A program made the translations under genes and the position numbers. Positions 1 through 8,627 of a stretch of DNA of 47,836 nucleotides are shown here, in pieces. Source of the stretch: an uncultured PS1 clade bacterium. GTDB lineage: Bacteria; Pseudomonadota; Alphaproteobacteria; MED-G09. The notes below the pieces were generated by a model. It was not told where the DNA came from, did no database searches, and saw only the letters and a list, made by a program, of their open reading frames with translations. The stretch is taken from the NCBI GenBank assembly GCA_902626605.1, contig CACOFZ010000012.1, forward strand, positions 1-47,836, given 5' to 3'. Numbering within the stretch: position 1 is the first letter of the stretch; each line of letters begins with the position of its first letter.

Positions 1-96
1 AATAATATAAGTATCATCTCCTCCAAGTCCTCTGTAGGTTGTATTGTGTTGGGTGGGAATAATAATATCGTTATTTGAACTATAATTTAAGGTCAT
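1..96 (-). CDS. 5' end of a gene with an RTX-like N-terminal module (partial)
   Basis: The first 32 codons of a gene on the minus strand start at ATG 96-94 and run off the left edge. The visible residues include NNDIIIP and TTYRGLGGDDTYI. Nearly the same string opens the double-cupredoxin protein encoded at 14431-15714 (NNDIIIP, TTYRGLGGNDTYI, in the same order and spacing). The GLGGxDTY core resembles one degenerate RTX/hemolysin-type calcium repeat. The start codon directly abuts the stop codon of the upstream gene (97-99), so the two may be co-transcribed, although no clear Shine-Dalgarno is seen. The rest of the protein is outside the window, so its function is unknown. The paralogy is seen directly; any copper-binding role for this copy is only inference. 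Confidence 0.72.
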   Translation of the reverse strand, partial: MTLNYSSNNDIIIPTQHNTTYRGLGGDDTYII

Positions 97-702
97 TTAA
101 GGAACTAGCCATTCCCCGTGAAATGCTCCATTTTCATGAATATATTTTGCTCTTATATGACCTGCTGAATGCAAAAAGAGTGTCTCGATAGAGCTAATAT
201 GACAATTAATTATTACAAAATTTTTTAATCCATTAAGCTTATCGTCACCTTCATCTTCAAAAAGAACCTCCTCTCTAGATGCAACAACTTTACCAGGCGC
301 ATCTTTTACTCGATAACATTCTCTACTCATAGGGTACATTTTAGACCATACATCGTATAATACCTCCTTAGATTCTTCAATAATTGCATTTGCCATCAAT
401 CTTATCTGAAGCTTGTTAGCTTTATCATAGCCTAATAACGAAATAGAGCTATTATTCTTAATATCAATGATTTTATTTGACCTTTTATCAGTATGAAATC
501 GAATTAATGATTGACCCATATCAACTTTTCTTAAAACAACATTTCTATTCTGAGGTTTATTATCTCTATCAATTGTACCTAGAACTAAAAGATGAAAATG
601 ATGACCACGCTCGGTTACACCTTTTTCAAGGTTAGAAAATACAAACTCTAAGCTTTTATCTAGATCCAAAGAAGGATGATCTTTTGGAATTTCTCTTGAC
701 AT
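97..702 (-). CDS. Pyridoxamine 5'-phosphate oxidase-like FMN-binding protein
   Basis: A 201-residue protein of the flavin-binding split-barrel superfamily. Features that recall PNPOx-type proteins are RNVVLRKVD (about residues 53-61), a segment with RFHTDKRSNKI, and a C-terminus ending in GEWLVP. The length suits a cytosolic FMN-dependent oxidase or reductase of the Alr4036/Pyridox_oxase_2 type. It is not convincingly PdxH itself, because the PdxH substrate-binding C-terminus is not recognisable. The ATG at 702 has GGAA a few bases upstream. The gene abuts the partial RTX-like gene downstream. Its substrate cannot be inferred from the context. Confidence 0.65.
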   Translation of the reverse strand: MSREIPKDHPSLDLDKSLEFVFSNLEKGVTERGHHFHLLVLGTIDRDNKPQNRNVVLRKVDMGQSLIRFHTDKRSNKIIDIKNNSSISLLGYDKANKLQIRLMANAIIEESKEVLYDVWSKMYPMSRECYRVKDAPGKVVASREEVLFEDEGDDKLNGLKNFVIINCHISSIETLFLHSAGHIRAKYIHENGAFHGEWLVP

Positions 703-783
703 AATGTTCCTATCTTTAAAAGTAATTTTATAAGCTAATAAGATAGTTATTTAAGTAATAAATTAAAGATAAAAAGCTAATAT

Positions 784-1686
784 TTATTCAAGATAAAAAT
801 CTTGAAGTTTTAGAATATCTTCTTCACTTAGATTTAAAGCCTCAGAAATATATCGATCCATTCCACCCCATTTACTATCAATCGTATCAAATGCAGCTTG
901 TATATATCTCTCTTCAACTAAGTTAATTTTACGGAGATTATCGGTATCAGCTCGAAAAAAAGTTTTTAATTCAATTTCTAGCATTTTATTATCAACGTGA
1001 TCTTCAACATATGTATTTGTCAGCAGGTAATCTTCAATTACCTTTTCTCTAGGAACGCCAAGTATAGTTAATATCATAGCACTTGCAAAACCAGCTCTAT
1101 CTTTCCCAGCAGTACAATGAAAAACAAGAGGTTCAGCATTATTTTCTATAATATGTCTAAAGAAATTTCTATACTCCTCGGCAAATTCTTCAACAATTAC
1201 AATATTAAAGTCCCTTAATAAATTGCTTGAGTCTAGATCTCCAAAAGTTAGGTCTTTCATAAGATTTTTTATTGAGTCATCATCTAGTTCTTTGGGTTGA
1301 AATTTTATAGGAAGAAGTACTTGCTTCATATCTGGATTAAGTCGGTCAGGCTCATTTTCTCTTTCTTCAACAGAACGAAAATCGACTACCGATTTAATAT
1401 TCAATCTTTTCATATATTTTAAATCTTCATCGGTTAAAGAATGAAGGTTATCTGATCGATAAATTTTTCCCCATTTAACAGTTCTTCCATCTTCTGCTTT
1501 ATAGCCTCCCAAATCTCTGAAGTTATGAGCACCTGTAAATGGAAGCTTTCTATAATCTTCTCTTAAATTTTCAGAGAATTTTAATGGGATAGGTCTTTCA
1601 GTAGAGAGGGATTCTTTATCATTAAACCAAAAGACAGAGGCTACGGTTAATATAAAAATAATAAATATATATTTAATAAATTTCAT
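784..1686 (-). CDS. Tyrosine-protein phosphatase family, membrane-anchored
   Basis: A 300-residue protein with an N-terminal hydrophobic segment (about residues 4-21) that looks like an uncleaved anchor or signal peptide, followed by a Y_phosphatase3-type domain. The catalytic P-loop is HCTAGKDRAG, with C191 as nucleophile and R197 as phosphate-binding residue (CX5R). The upstream N-FRDLGGY motif (about 55-62) is typical of bacterial tyrosine/lipid phosphatases of the MptpB/LipA type. It probably acts in the periplasm or at the membrane on phosphotyrosine or phosphoinositide-like substrates, but the substrate cannot be read from the sequence. It follows the TonB receptor gene on the same strand and is separated from it by a hairpin terminator, so it is probably transcribed on its own. 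Confidence 0.8.
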   Translation of the reverse strand: MKFIKYIFIIFILTVASVFWFNDKESLSTERPIPLKFSENLREDYRKLPFTGAHNFRDLGGYKAEDGRTVKWGKIYRSDNLHSLTDEDLKYMKRLNIKSVVDFRSVEERENEPDRLNPDMKQVLLPIKFQPKELDDDSIKNLMKDLTFGDLDSSNLLRDFNIVIVEEFAEEYRNFFRHIIENNAEPLVFHCTAGKDRAGFASAMILTILGVPREKVIEDYLLTNTYVEDHVDNKMLEIELKTFFRADTDNLRKINLVEERYIQAAFDTIDSKWGGMDRYISEALNLSEEDILKLQDFYLE

Positions 1687-1723
1687 CTTAAAAAATACTA
1701 ACTATTTAGTCCTTCAATGCAAT

Positions 1724-1756
1724 AAAAAACCCCATAAAATTTATGAGGTTTTTATT
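1724..1756 (-). terminator. Rho-independent terminator downstream of the TonB-dependent receptor gene
   Basis: Inverted repeat with arms aaaaacc-cataaa and tttatg-ggttttt (one unpaired base per side) around a very short loop. It is flanked by A and T runs on both sides, so it could work in either direction. It lies 13 bp past the stop codon of the receptor gene at 1769 and ahead of the phosphatase start, which is the expected place for a terminator of the receptor transcript. Confidence 0.75.
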
Positions 1757-1768
1757 AGTATAATAAAA

Positions 1769-4294
1769 TTAAAAAGCGTAACGAATTCCTGCAAGGAAAT
1801 GTCTTCCAAAAGACTCAACCTGATTAACATTCCATCGTTGAGCTGTATAACGCATATCTGACTCATCGGTTATATTATTGAAATCAACGAAAACAGATGC
1901 TTTTTGACCAGTTAATTGTTCAAGATCGTATCTGACTGACGCATCAAGGCGATTTTGAGCAGCCCAATAAACACCTCCACCAAGGTTAAATACTGCACCA
2001 GTTTCTGTTTCATCAAGCCATTCACTTCTATAACGATAAGTTAATCGAGCAGAGAAACCATAATCTTCGTAAAATATACTAGCATTATAATTTGTATCTG
2101 ACTGACCTGGAAGTGCAAAAACTTTACCCTCAGGGGTAGTGTACTCAGATTCAATTAGTGCAAGATTTATTGAGGCACCAAAACCTGAGAAAAATCCATC
2201 AATATAATTATCAAGTCTAGCATTTAAAGAAATTTCAAGACCTTTTAACTCACCATCCTTACCATTACCAAATGCAGATAGATCCCATAATTCACCTGGT
2301 ACAGCCTGGTCAGAATAAAGTGTTCCATCTATTTTTTCATTTGACTCAGAAATCACATTATCTATCTCACGGAAAAAAACTGTCACAGAAAAAAGACTAG
2401 CCTCGTCATAATACCATTCAAAAGCAGCATCTATACCCCAGGACTCTTCTTCTTTTAAGAAAGGATTACCCCCAGTTATTGTTTGTGATATATCATTTAT
2501 TGATGCAGCAGCTCTAGATTCAATATAAGAAGGCCTACTTATGCCAGTAGAATAAGATAAACGAAGTTTTACATCTTCAGCCATATCATAATTTATATGA
2601 AGACTTGGTAAATAATTAGTATAGCTTCTTTTAACCGACAATGCCTCTTTAGCACCAGTCGCAATATTACCATACCCAATATCTTCTGCACTAACAGTTG
2701 CTAATCTAAAACCGTTTGTTTCATATTCAGTATCTTCAACTCTTAGACCTGCAACAATTGAACCCCAATCCATTTCAAAAGTTTGCATTATATAGGCAGC
2801 AAATAAAACTTCCTCAATATCAATCTTTTCATCATCAGGAAAATCAGAACGAGTACGGCCTGAATTTTTGATACATTCATAAAGTGCAGGATTATCTGTA
2901 TAAAAAGCCCCAACGCTATTATCTCTAGGAGTAGCAAAATCACCAAGCATATAATCTTTAGGATCACACTCAGTTGGATAACCTTTTTCATTTGAAACTG
3001 TTGCAAGTGTTGCTCCACCTCCGGTAGCAACTCTGTCATCGTATTGAAGGCCAAACTTTAATTCACCCCTACTATTTTCTCTACTTATGTCTATTTTAAA
3101 CTGATCTGTTTCTGTATAAAGACCTCCAACAGCATCGACAAGTAGCTTAACGGGGTAATCAACATCTCTGTATGTTCCATCAAATTTAACAATTGGATTT
3201 TGAGGATCAGAAATATCATAAGATAGATTCTTTAACTGTCCGCCACCAATAAAATAACCAATTGGCATATGCGTATCGAAAGTAGTGTCAATTTTACTTA
3301 TTTGAGCCTCAATATCCCACTCTCCTATGGATGTATCTATGCCAAGAGTATTCATTTCTGTTTTATTTATATAACGAGCATCATTGAATAATCTTCTTGC
3401 GCTTCCTGTGAAACCAGATCCTGTCGTAGGAGTTCCATCACTTACATAAACACGAAAATCATTTCTTTCTTCATTATCTAAAAACTCAGTATTAAGAGAT
3501 GTTAAGAAAATTCTTCCTCCGTTTTCCAGATATTTTTCAATTGTTCCTCCAAAGGCTTCACTTTCCCTCTCAACTTTATAACTTCTATAATCTATTCTAT
3601 CTGGAGTTTGGGCACCTTTTGAACCTCCATATGTAGGTTCTCTATTATCGGTAATTTGTTCATTATTACTTGCTGATCCATAAACAACAAAACCGAAATC
3701 ATCATTTGAATAAGAAATTCTTAGGTTTTCTTTTGAGGTATCTCCCCCGCCTTGATCTTGCTCACCTATGCCTATCTCAGCAGAAAGTGAAAATCCATCA
3801 ACATCAGAAGGCTTAAAAGTTTTTATATTAATAAAACCAGAAATTGACTCACCTGGCATATCAGCAGTAATTGCTTTATTTGCTATAACTTGAGAAGTAA
3901 TAACAGCTGGATATGAGTCAAATCTGGGAATTCTTCCATTTTCAACCCCAGGTATATTAATTCCATTAAATGCGGTTGTTGTATAACGTTTAGGTGTTCC
4001 ACGAAAACTTACATATCTTGCCTGTCCTTGGTCTCTTTCTATGGAAATACCTGGTAATCTTCCTAGAGCATCAGATAAGTTAACATCGGGAAATCTGCCT
4101 ATAGCATCCGCTGAAATAATATCAGCAACATTTACAGCCTGACGCTTAGCTTCAATGGCCGCCATCTGACTTTCTTTAATGGCTTTTCCAACAACAATTA
4201 TTTCTTCAACCTCTTGACCCTTAGCCTTGATCCCAAAAGTCATAAGAACTGGTAATAATAAAATAATTAAAAAATTTTTTGATACTTTATACAT
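1769..4294 (-). CDS. TonB-dependent outer-membrane receptor (TIGR01782-like)
   Basis: An 841-residue TonB-dependent receptor. Residues 1-26 form a signal peptide, EEIIVVGKA (about 30-38) is the TonB box, and the plug domain follows with DAIGRFPDVNLSDALGRLPG and the SFRG motif. The rest is a long beta barrel ending in the aromatic RYAF, the normal outer-membrane insertion signal. The plug wording matches the TonB-Xanth-Caul group (TIGR01782), whose members often import carbohydrates or other organic polymers rather than siderophores. That substrate class is a family expectation, not something the sequence shows. Divergent from the binding-protein gene at 4502. The ribosome-binding site is an unusual run of seven G. 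Confidence 0.9.
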   Translation of the reverse strand: MYKVSKNFLIILLLPVLMTFGIKAKGQEVEEIIVVGKAIKESQMAAIEAKRQAVNVADIISADAIGRFPDVNLSDALGRLPGISIERDQGQARYVSFRGTPKRYTTTAFNGINIPGVENGRIPRFDSYPAVITSQVIANKAITADMPGESISGFINIKTFKPSDVDGFSLSAEIGIGEQDQGGGDTSKENLRISYSNDDFGFVVYGSASNNEQITDNREPTYGGSKGAQTPDRIDYRSYKVERESEAFGGTIEKYLENGGRIFLTSLNTEFLDNEERNDFRVYVSDGTPTTGSGFTGSARRLFNDARYINKTEMNTLGIDTSIGEWDIEAQISKIDTTFDTHMPIGYFIGGGQLKNLSYDISDPQNPIVKFDGTYRDVDYPVKLLVDAVGGLYTETDQFKIDISRENSRGELKFGLQYDDRVATGGGATLATVSNEKGYPTECDPKDYMLGDFATPRDNSVGAFYTDNPALYECIKNSGRTRSDFPDDEKIDIEEVLFAAYIMQTFEMDWGSIVAGLRVEDTEYETNGFRLATVSAEDIGYGNIATGAKEALSVKRSYTNYLPSLHINYDMAEDVKLRLSYSTGISRPSYIESRAAASINDISQTITGGNPFLKEEESWGIDAAFEWYYDEASLFSVTVFFREIDNVISESNEKIDGTLYSDQAVPGELWDLSAFGNGKDGELKGLEISLNARLDNYIDGFFSGFGASINLALIESEYTTPEGKVFALPGQSDTNYNASIFYEDYGFSARLTYRYRSEWLDETETGAVFNLGGGVYWAAQNRLDASVRYDLEQLTGQKASVFVDFNNITDESDMRYTAQRWNVNQVESFGRHFLAGIRYAF

Positions 4295-4303
4295 AATAAA
4301 TAA

Positions 4304-4310
4304 CCCCCCC
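4304..4310 (-). promoter_or_regulatory. Poly-G ribosome-binding site of the TonB-dependent receptor gene
   Basis: Read on the minus strand this is seven consecutive G preceded by TTA, with a 9-base spacer to the ATG at 4294. It is the only plausible Shine-Dalgarno for this gene. Homopolymeric G is striking in such AT-rich DNA. Similar shorter G runs precede the epoxide hydrolase start (six G at 5440-5445) and the second TonB receptor (five G just before 33065). Confidence 0.6.
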
Positions 4311-4501
4311 TAATTTTTTAAGAAAAAAAAGCAATTATTTAATTTGTAATAAATTTTTTAATCATATTAGCCGATATTTATTATTATTATTTCTTTGCTA
4401 TTTTGATCTATATAAAAATGCTACATTTAAAAATTACATTATTCAATATAAAAATAATTAATATTTATATTGTAAATATAGCTTTTAGGTTTGGTTTTAA
4501 A

Positions 4502-5428
4502 ATGTATATAAAAAATTGCTTAGTTCTCTTTATTTTCTCTTTTTTTGTAATTACTTCTCCAAGTATAGTTTTTTCACAAGAAGATAGACCAAAAGAATTT
4601 AAGATTGGACTTGCTGGTGGTGAGAATGAAGCAGACAGACTAAAAAATTATGAATGTTGGCGAGCTTATTTAGAGAGAAAACTAGAAATTCCTGTAAAAT
4701 TTTACCCTGCCTCAGATGTTGCTGGAGTAATTCATGGATTACTTGGTAAAACTCTTGATTATGCAAGTGTAGGTCCATCAGCTTATGCAGCAATGTATAT
4801 AGATAATCCAAAAGCTGTTGAGCCAATTTTAACAGTTAAAGAATCAGATGGATCTAATGGTTATAAATCAGCAATGTATGTTAGAAAAGAATCGGACATA
4901 TATTCTATAGAAGATATGCGCGGAAAATCTATTGCATGGTCAGATCCTAATACTACCTCTGGTTATCTTGTGCCTTCATATGAATTACATCAAAGAGGAA
5001 TAAATCCATCAACATTTTTTAGTCATACAGGTTTTGCAGGAGGTCATGAACAAGCAATAATAGCTGTCTTGAATAATCAATATGATGCTGGTGCAACTTG
5101 GGTTTCTGGGGTTGGATCCGTTGAAGAAGGTTACACTCGTGGAGTTTTTAAAAATATGATTAGAAAAGGTCTCTTAAAAATGGATCAATTAAGAGTAATA
5201 TGGTTATCAGGATTTATTATGAATGGCCCTCATGTAATCAGAAGAGATCTTCCAGAAGATTTCAAAAAAGAACTTATAGATCATAACCTTAATTTACAAA
5301 TAGAAGATAAACAGTGTTTTAAAGAAATTACTTTTGGCGAAAGCCAGGGTTTTATAAAAGTAAGTCATCAAAATTATGAAAATATTGTTGAAATAAGAAA
5401 TTTTATTAGAAATCAAAGAAGAAAATAA
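4502..5428 (+). CDS. phnD: PhnD-like phosphate/phosphite/phosphonate-binding periplasmic protein
   Basis: A 308-residue periplasmic solute-binding protein. An in-frame ATG exists upstream at 4403, but 4502 is the better start: it begins with the signal peptide (MYIKNCLVLFIFSFF, cleaved near VFSQ) and has AGGTTTGG upstream. The mature protein shows family features: FKIGLAGGE at the start, YASVGPSAYAAM (lobe I), DMRGKSIAWSDPNTTSGYLVP (the conserved anion-binding loop region) and GFAGGHEQAIIAVLNNQYDAGATW. PhnD-type proteins deliver phosphonates, phosphite or related anions to an ABC permease. No phnC or phnE lies in this window, so it is either an orphan receptor or uses a transporter encoded elsewhere. 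The next gene (epoxide hydrolase) starts 25 bp downstream and may be co-transcribed. Confidence 0.85.
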   Translation: MYIKNCLVLFIFSFFVITSPSIVFSQEDRPKEFKIGLAGGENEADRLKNYECWRAYLERKLEIPVKFYPASDVAGVIHGLLGKTLDYASVGPSAYAAMYIDNPKAVEPILTVKESDGSNGYKSAMYVRKESDIYSIEDMRGKSIAWSDPNTTSGYLVPSYELHQRGINPSTFFSHTGFAGGHEQAIIAVLNNQYDAGATWVSGVGSVEEGYTRGVFKNMIRKGLLKMDQLRVIWLSGFIMNGPHVIRRDLPEDFKKELIDHNLNLQIEDKQCFKEITFGESQGFIKVSHQNYENIVEIRNFIRNQRRK

Positions 5429-5453
5429 ATTCTAAAATAGGGGGGTTTGTATA

Positions 5454-6638
5454 ATGAATAAAAAACTAAAAGATTTTTCTCTTATAATTAATATTGATAA
5501 TTCTACCCTTGATGATGTTTTAAACCGCTTAAGAAATTCAAGGTTAATAAGTGATTTTGGAAATAAAGAATGGAAATATGGTACCGAAGAAAGTTATTTA
5601 AGAGGTTTAATTGATTATTGGCTAAATAAATATGACTGGAAGAAAAATGAAAAAGAGATAAATAAGTTCTCACACTACAAAATCGAAATAGACAATATAC
5701 CTATACATTTTATATATGAAAAAGGATCTAGCGAAAATTCAAAACCTTTGATTCTTACTCACGGCTGGCCTTGGACATTCTGGGATTATAAGAAAATTAT
5801 TGAACCACTTACTCATCCAGAAAAGTATGGTGGTAAAACATCAGATTCATTTGATGTTATTATCCCATCCCTTCCAGGGTATGGATTTTCAACACCTCTA
5901 AAAAAAACAGGTATTAATTTTTGGAAAACCTCAGATATTTGGGTGAAACTTATGACGGATATTTTAGGTTATGAGAAATTCTTTGCTCATGGAGGTGACT
6001 GGGGGGCAGCAGTAACTCTTCAATTAGGGCACAAATACTCAAATATAGTACCTGCAATCCATACGCACATGGCGGTGCCAATTGATTTTGTTACAAATCC
6101 ACATCCTGACATAAGTTTTTACAGTGATAGTGAAAAAAAATGGCATGAAAAAAATATGAACTTTGTTAATGGGGGTAATGGTTATTTTCAAATTCAAGCA
6201 TCTAGACCTCAAACTCTGGCTTATGGACTAAATGACTCGCCGGCAGGTTTGCTAGCATGGTTAATAGAAAAAAGACGCGCATGGAGTGATTGCAATGGAG
6301 ACGTTGAAAGTCGTTTCTCTAAGGATGATCTAATTAATACAGCAATGATCTATTGGTTAAGTGAAAGTTTTGGTACCTCGGCAAGATACTATTATGAAGC
6401 AATACATAATATTTGGAAACCATCACATGATAGACATCCAATGGTTGAGAGTATTACAGGGTTTACAATATTTGAAGGGGATGTGATATTCCGTCCAAGG
6501 AAATGGATGGAAAAAGAACATAATCTTCAATACTGGAATGTTAAATCATCCGGAGGTCACTTTGCACCGATGGAAGAGCCAGATGTTTTAATAAATGAAA
6601 TACGTAAATTTTTTAATCCATACAGAAATTTAATATAA
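5454..6638 (+). CDS. Epoxide hydrolase, microsomal/juvenile-hormone type
   Basis: A 394-residue alpha/beta hydrolase with an N-terminal EHN domain (about residues 5-115), the signature of microsomal-type epoxide hydrolases. HGWPWTFWDY (103-112) supplies the oxyanion hole. D182 in HGGDWGAA is the nucleophile that forms the ester intermediate. A tyrosine cluster at 312-314 can supply the epoxide-protonating Tyr, and H369 in SSGGHFAPMEEP is the base. All key residues are present, so it should be active in converting epoxides to vicinal diols in the cytoplasm. The natural substrate is unknown. It is followed after 9 bp by an SDR dehydrogenase, which could oxidise the resulting diol. The ribosome-binding site is a run of six G at 5440-5445. 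Confidence 0.88.
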   Translation: MNKKLKDFSLIINIDNSTLDDVLNRLRNSRLISDFGNKEWKYGTEESYLRGLIDYWLNKYDWKKNEKEINKFSHYKIEIDNIPIHFIYEKGSSENSKPLILTHGWPWTFWDYKKIIEPLTHPEKYGGKTSDSFDVIIPSLPGYGFSTPLKKTGINFWKTSDIWVKLMTDILGYEKFFAHGGDWGAAVTLQLGHKYSNIVPAIHTHMAVPIDFVTNPHPDISFYSDSEKKWHEKNMNFVNGGNGYFQIQASRPQTLAYGLNDSPAGLLAWLIEKRRAWSDCNGDVESRFSKDDLINTAMIYWLSESFGTSARYYYEAIHNIWKPSHDRHPMVESITGFTIFEGDVIFRPRKWMEKEHNLQYWNVKSSGGHFAPMEEPDVLINEIRKFFNPYRNLI

Positions 6639-6647
6639 GGAAGTATA

Positions 6648-7412
6648 ATGGGAAGATTGGATAATAAAGTTGCAGTAGTTACAGGTGGGGCCTCTAACCC
6701 AAGCTTAGGTAGATCAATGTCAATTGCATTTGCAATGGAAGGGGCAAAAGTAATTCTTACAGATATTGATATCGAAGGTGGAAAAAAAGTAGAAGATGAA
6801 ATCTTAAGTTCTAATGGTGAAGCTTTTTTTATTGAACATGATGTTACCTCTGCTAAAGGTTGGGAAGAGGTTAAAAATAAAACCATAGAGAGATATAGTA
6901 AAATTGATATTCTTGTAAACAACGCTGGAATAGCAATTATTAAACCACTTGAAGAGACCTCAGAGGAGGAGTGGCATAAAACTATCGATGTTAACCTAAA
7001 GTCTATATTTTTAGGCTGTAAAACCTTTATACCTAATATGCGTGAACAAAAAAGCGGTTCAATAATTAATATTTCTTCAATTGCTGGACTTGTAGGTCTT
7101 GAACGTTGTTCAGCATACAGTGCAAGCAAAGGCGGAGTTAGGTTGCTTACAAAAAGTATTGCACTTGAATATGGTGAATTTGGTATTCGTTGTAATTCAA
7201 TACATCCGGGATTTATGGCAACTAATATGAACGATCCTAAAGTTATAAAAGATAGAGGTGGAGATATTGAAGCAATGACAGAAACCATTCCTCTCAAAAG
7301 AATGGGTACAGCTGAAGACATAGCCAACTGCGCTTTGTTCCTAGCTTCTGATGAGTCTACTTATGTAACAGGCAATGAATACACAGTTGATGGTGGGATG
7401 ACTGCAAGATAA
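6648..7412 (+). CDS. Short-chain dehydrogenase/reductase (classical SDR)
   Basis: A 254-residue classical SDR with a complete active site: S144, Y157 and K161 (the YSASK motif), NNAG at 91-94 and a C-terminal YVTGNEYTVDGGM. The nucleotide-binding loop is slightly unusual (TGGASNPSLGRS rather than TGxxxGxG), with two extra residues between the glycines. D39 and D41 after the second beta strand favour NAD over NADP. It uses AAGGAAG as ribosome-binding site and sits 9 bp after the epoxide hydrolase, so the two form an operon. The likely role is oxidation of an alcohol or diol product, but the substrate is unknown. Convergent with the SnoaL-like gene, with only 3 bp between the stops. Confidence 0.9.
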   Translation: MGRLDNKVAVVTGGASNPSLGRSMSIAFAMEGAKVILTDIDIEGGKKVEDEILSSNGEAFFIEHDVTSAKGWEEVKNKTIERYSKIDILVNNAGIAIIKPLEETSEEEWHKTIDVNLKSIFLGCKTFIPNMREQKSGSIINISSIAGLVGLERCSAYSASKGGVRLLTKSIALEYGEFGIRCNSIHPGFMATNMNDPKVIKDRGGDIEAMTETIPLKRMGTAEDIANCALFLASDESTYVTGNEYTVDGGMTAR

Positions 7413-7415
7413 AAG

Positions 7416-7925
7416 TCAGCTCAAAGTCTCATATGAAATATCTTCCATAGTGTGTTTGCCTCTATAGGTTAAGGCCTCAAATAATTTATTTGGATCTGTG
7501 TTGGCATCATCAGCTGTTCTACTCCAATCAAAGATATATTGCCTTGAAGATATTCTCCAATCTCCCTCACGGCATTCGTAATTATCTATATATCTGCCAG
7601 CAACTAAATACTCAGAACCCCCTGTTGCCATAAAAGCAAGAACGTATATCTCACCCTTTCCTGTGTTGTTTGAAGCATCAATATCATAATACTCATTTAC
7701 AACTGTATGCGTTGTGTAATCCATGTCAGCTTGGCCATCGACAACGATTTTACAAAACTCTGCATGATGCCCATCATAGCTTCCATATTTTACTTCAGCA
7801 TCATCGTGAAAAGCAGACTTTAGCAAATCTAAATCAGACCTATCAACTCCTCTAGAATAGCAAGTGGCGGCTTTTCTAATTGCTTGTTCAGCTAAAAGAT
7901 CATCAATATTTTTTACTTTAACCAT
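7416..7925 (-). CDS. SnoaL-like (NTF2 fold) protein
   Basis: A 169-residue protein of the SnoaL_4 group. It opens with the alpha-helical AEQAIRKAATCYSRGVDRSDLDLLKSAF and continues with HDDAEVKYGSYDG and DWRISSRQYIFDW, the usual pattern of the cone-shaped NTF2-like fold. Relatives include dehydratases, isomerases and non-catalytic ring-hydroxylase small subunits, so the exact reaction cannot be assigned. It starts at ATG 7925 with a strong GGGAGGAAAG ribosome-binding site. It is the last gene of a minus-strand group with the CMD-like protein and the MFS transporter, which suggests a shared role in degrading a small organic molecule. Confidence 0.8.
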   Translation of the reverse strand: MVKVKNIDDLLAEQAIRKAATCYSRGVDRSDLDLLKSAFHDDAEVKYGSYDGHHAEFCKIVVDGQADMDYTTHTVVNEYYDIDASNNTGKGEIYVLAFMATGGSEYLVAGRYIDNYECREGDWRISSRQYIFDWSRTADDANTDPNKLFEALTYRGKHTMEDISYETLS

Positions 7926-7968
7926 TCTTTCCTCCCATTTTTAATAATTGTAAAATCTGCCAAATTAA

Positions 7969-8562
7969 TTATCTAACAATTATGGATTCATTTCCCCATG
8001 GGGTTAGAATTTCGTCCTCGCCAGCCTTAAAGGCATCTGGTAATTCCTCAACCATATGGTAAGTTGCTGCAAGTCTTCCAAATCCAACAAAAAAAGCTAC
8101 AGTTATTGAAAGTTCTACTATTTCAGACTCGTTAAAGTATTTACGAAGATTGTTATAAACTTCATCATTAATAGCCAAATGATTTGTTGCAAATAATTCA
8201 CCATAGTGAATAGCTGCTTTTTCAGCTTCTGATAGATTTTCAGCTTCCATTGGCTTTTCAAGAGAACATACTAAATCCTCTGTAATTCCAGCCGCTTGAC
8301 CATCTTGATATCTTATCGCCATACAACTTCTACATTGATTATGAAAAGCCACTCTTAGCCTTACTAATTCAACTAATCTGTCAGGTAGTGATCTGTTTTG
8401 TTTTAAAGATCCACCAAAAGCAGTAAGACCTTTTGAAATTTCAGGTGAGTGAGCCCACATTCTCATTGGCCCTTGCTCTAAGGGTGTGCCAGTATCAGCT
8501 GCGGTCATTTCCCTCAGCTCTTGATCCCATTCATCTAATTCTAATTTTTTAATTCGTGACAT
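7969..8562 (-). CDS. Carboxymuconolactone decarboxylase/AhpD-like protein
   Basis: A 197-residue CMD-family protein. The motif RLRVAFHNQCRSCMAIRYQDGQAAG holds a CxxC pair like that of AhpD-type peroxidase partners; the usual downstream histidine of AhpD (CxxCxxxH) is not present. ATG at 8562 is preferred over the in-frame TTG at 8574, because the GGAGGT ribosome-binding site lies between them and overlaps the TTG. The family covers decarboxylases and thiol-based peroxidase helpers; the CxxC favours a redox role but does not prove it. It sits between the SnoaL-like gene and the MFS transporter gene on the same strand. Confidence 0.82.
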   Translation of the reverse strand: MSRIKKLELDEWDQELREMTAADTGTPLEQGPMRMWAHSPEISKGLTAFGGSLKQNRSLPDRLVELVRLRVAFHNQCRSCMAIRYQDGQAAGITEDLVCSLEKPMEAENLSEAEKAAIHYGELFATNHLAINDEVYNNLRKYFNESEIVELSITVAFFVGFGRLAATYHMVEELPDAFKAGEDEILTPWGNESIIVR

Positions 8563-8627
8563 AAAAACCTCCAATTCATAGTTTTATTTCACATCATTTT
8601 TAATAGGATTTCAATTAAATTAATATT

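Noticed and set aside
6557-7327. A 256-residue open frame on the minus strand
   Set aside because: It lies fully opposite the SDR gene and the end of the epoxide hydrolase gene, has no ribosome-binding site or family motif, and the plus-strand genes have intact active sites.
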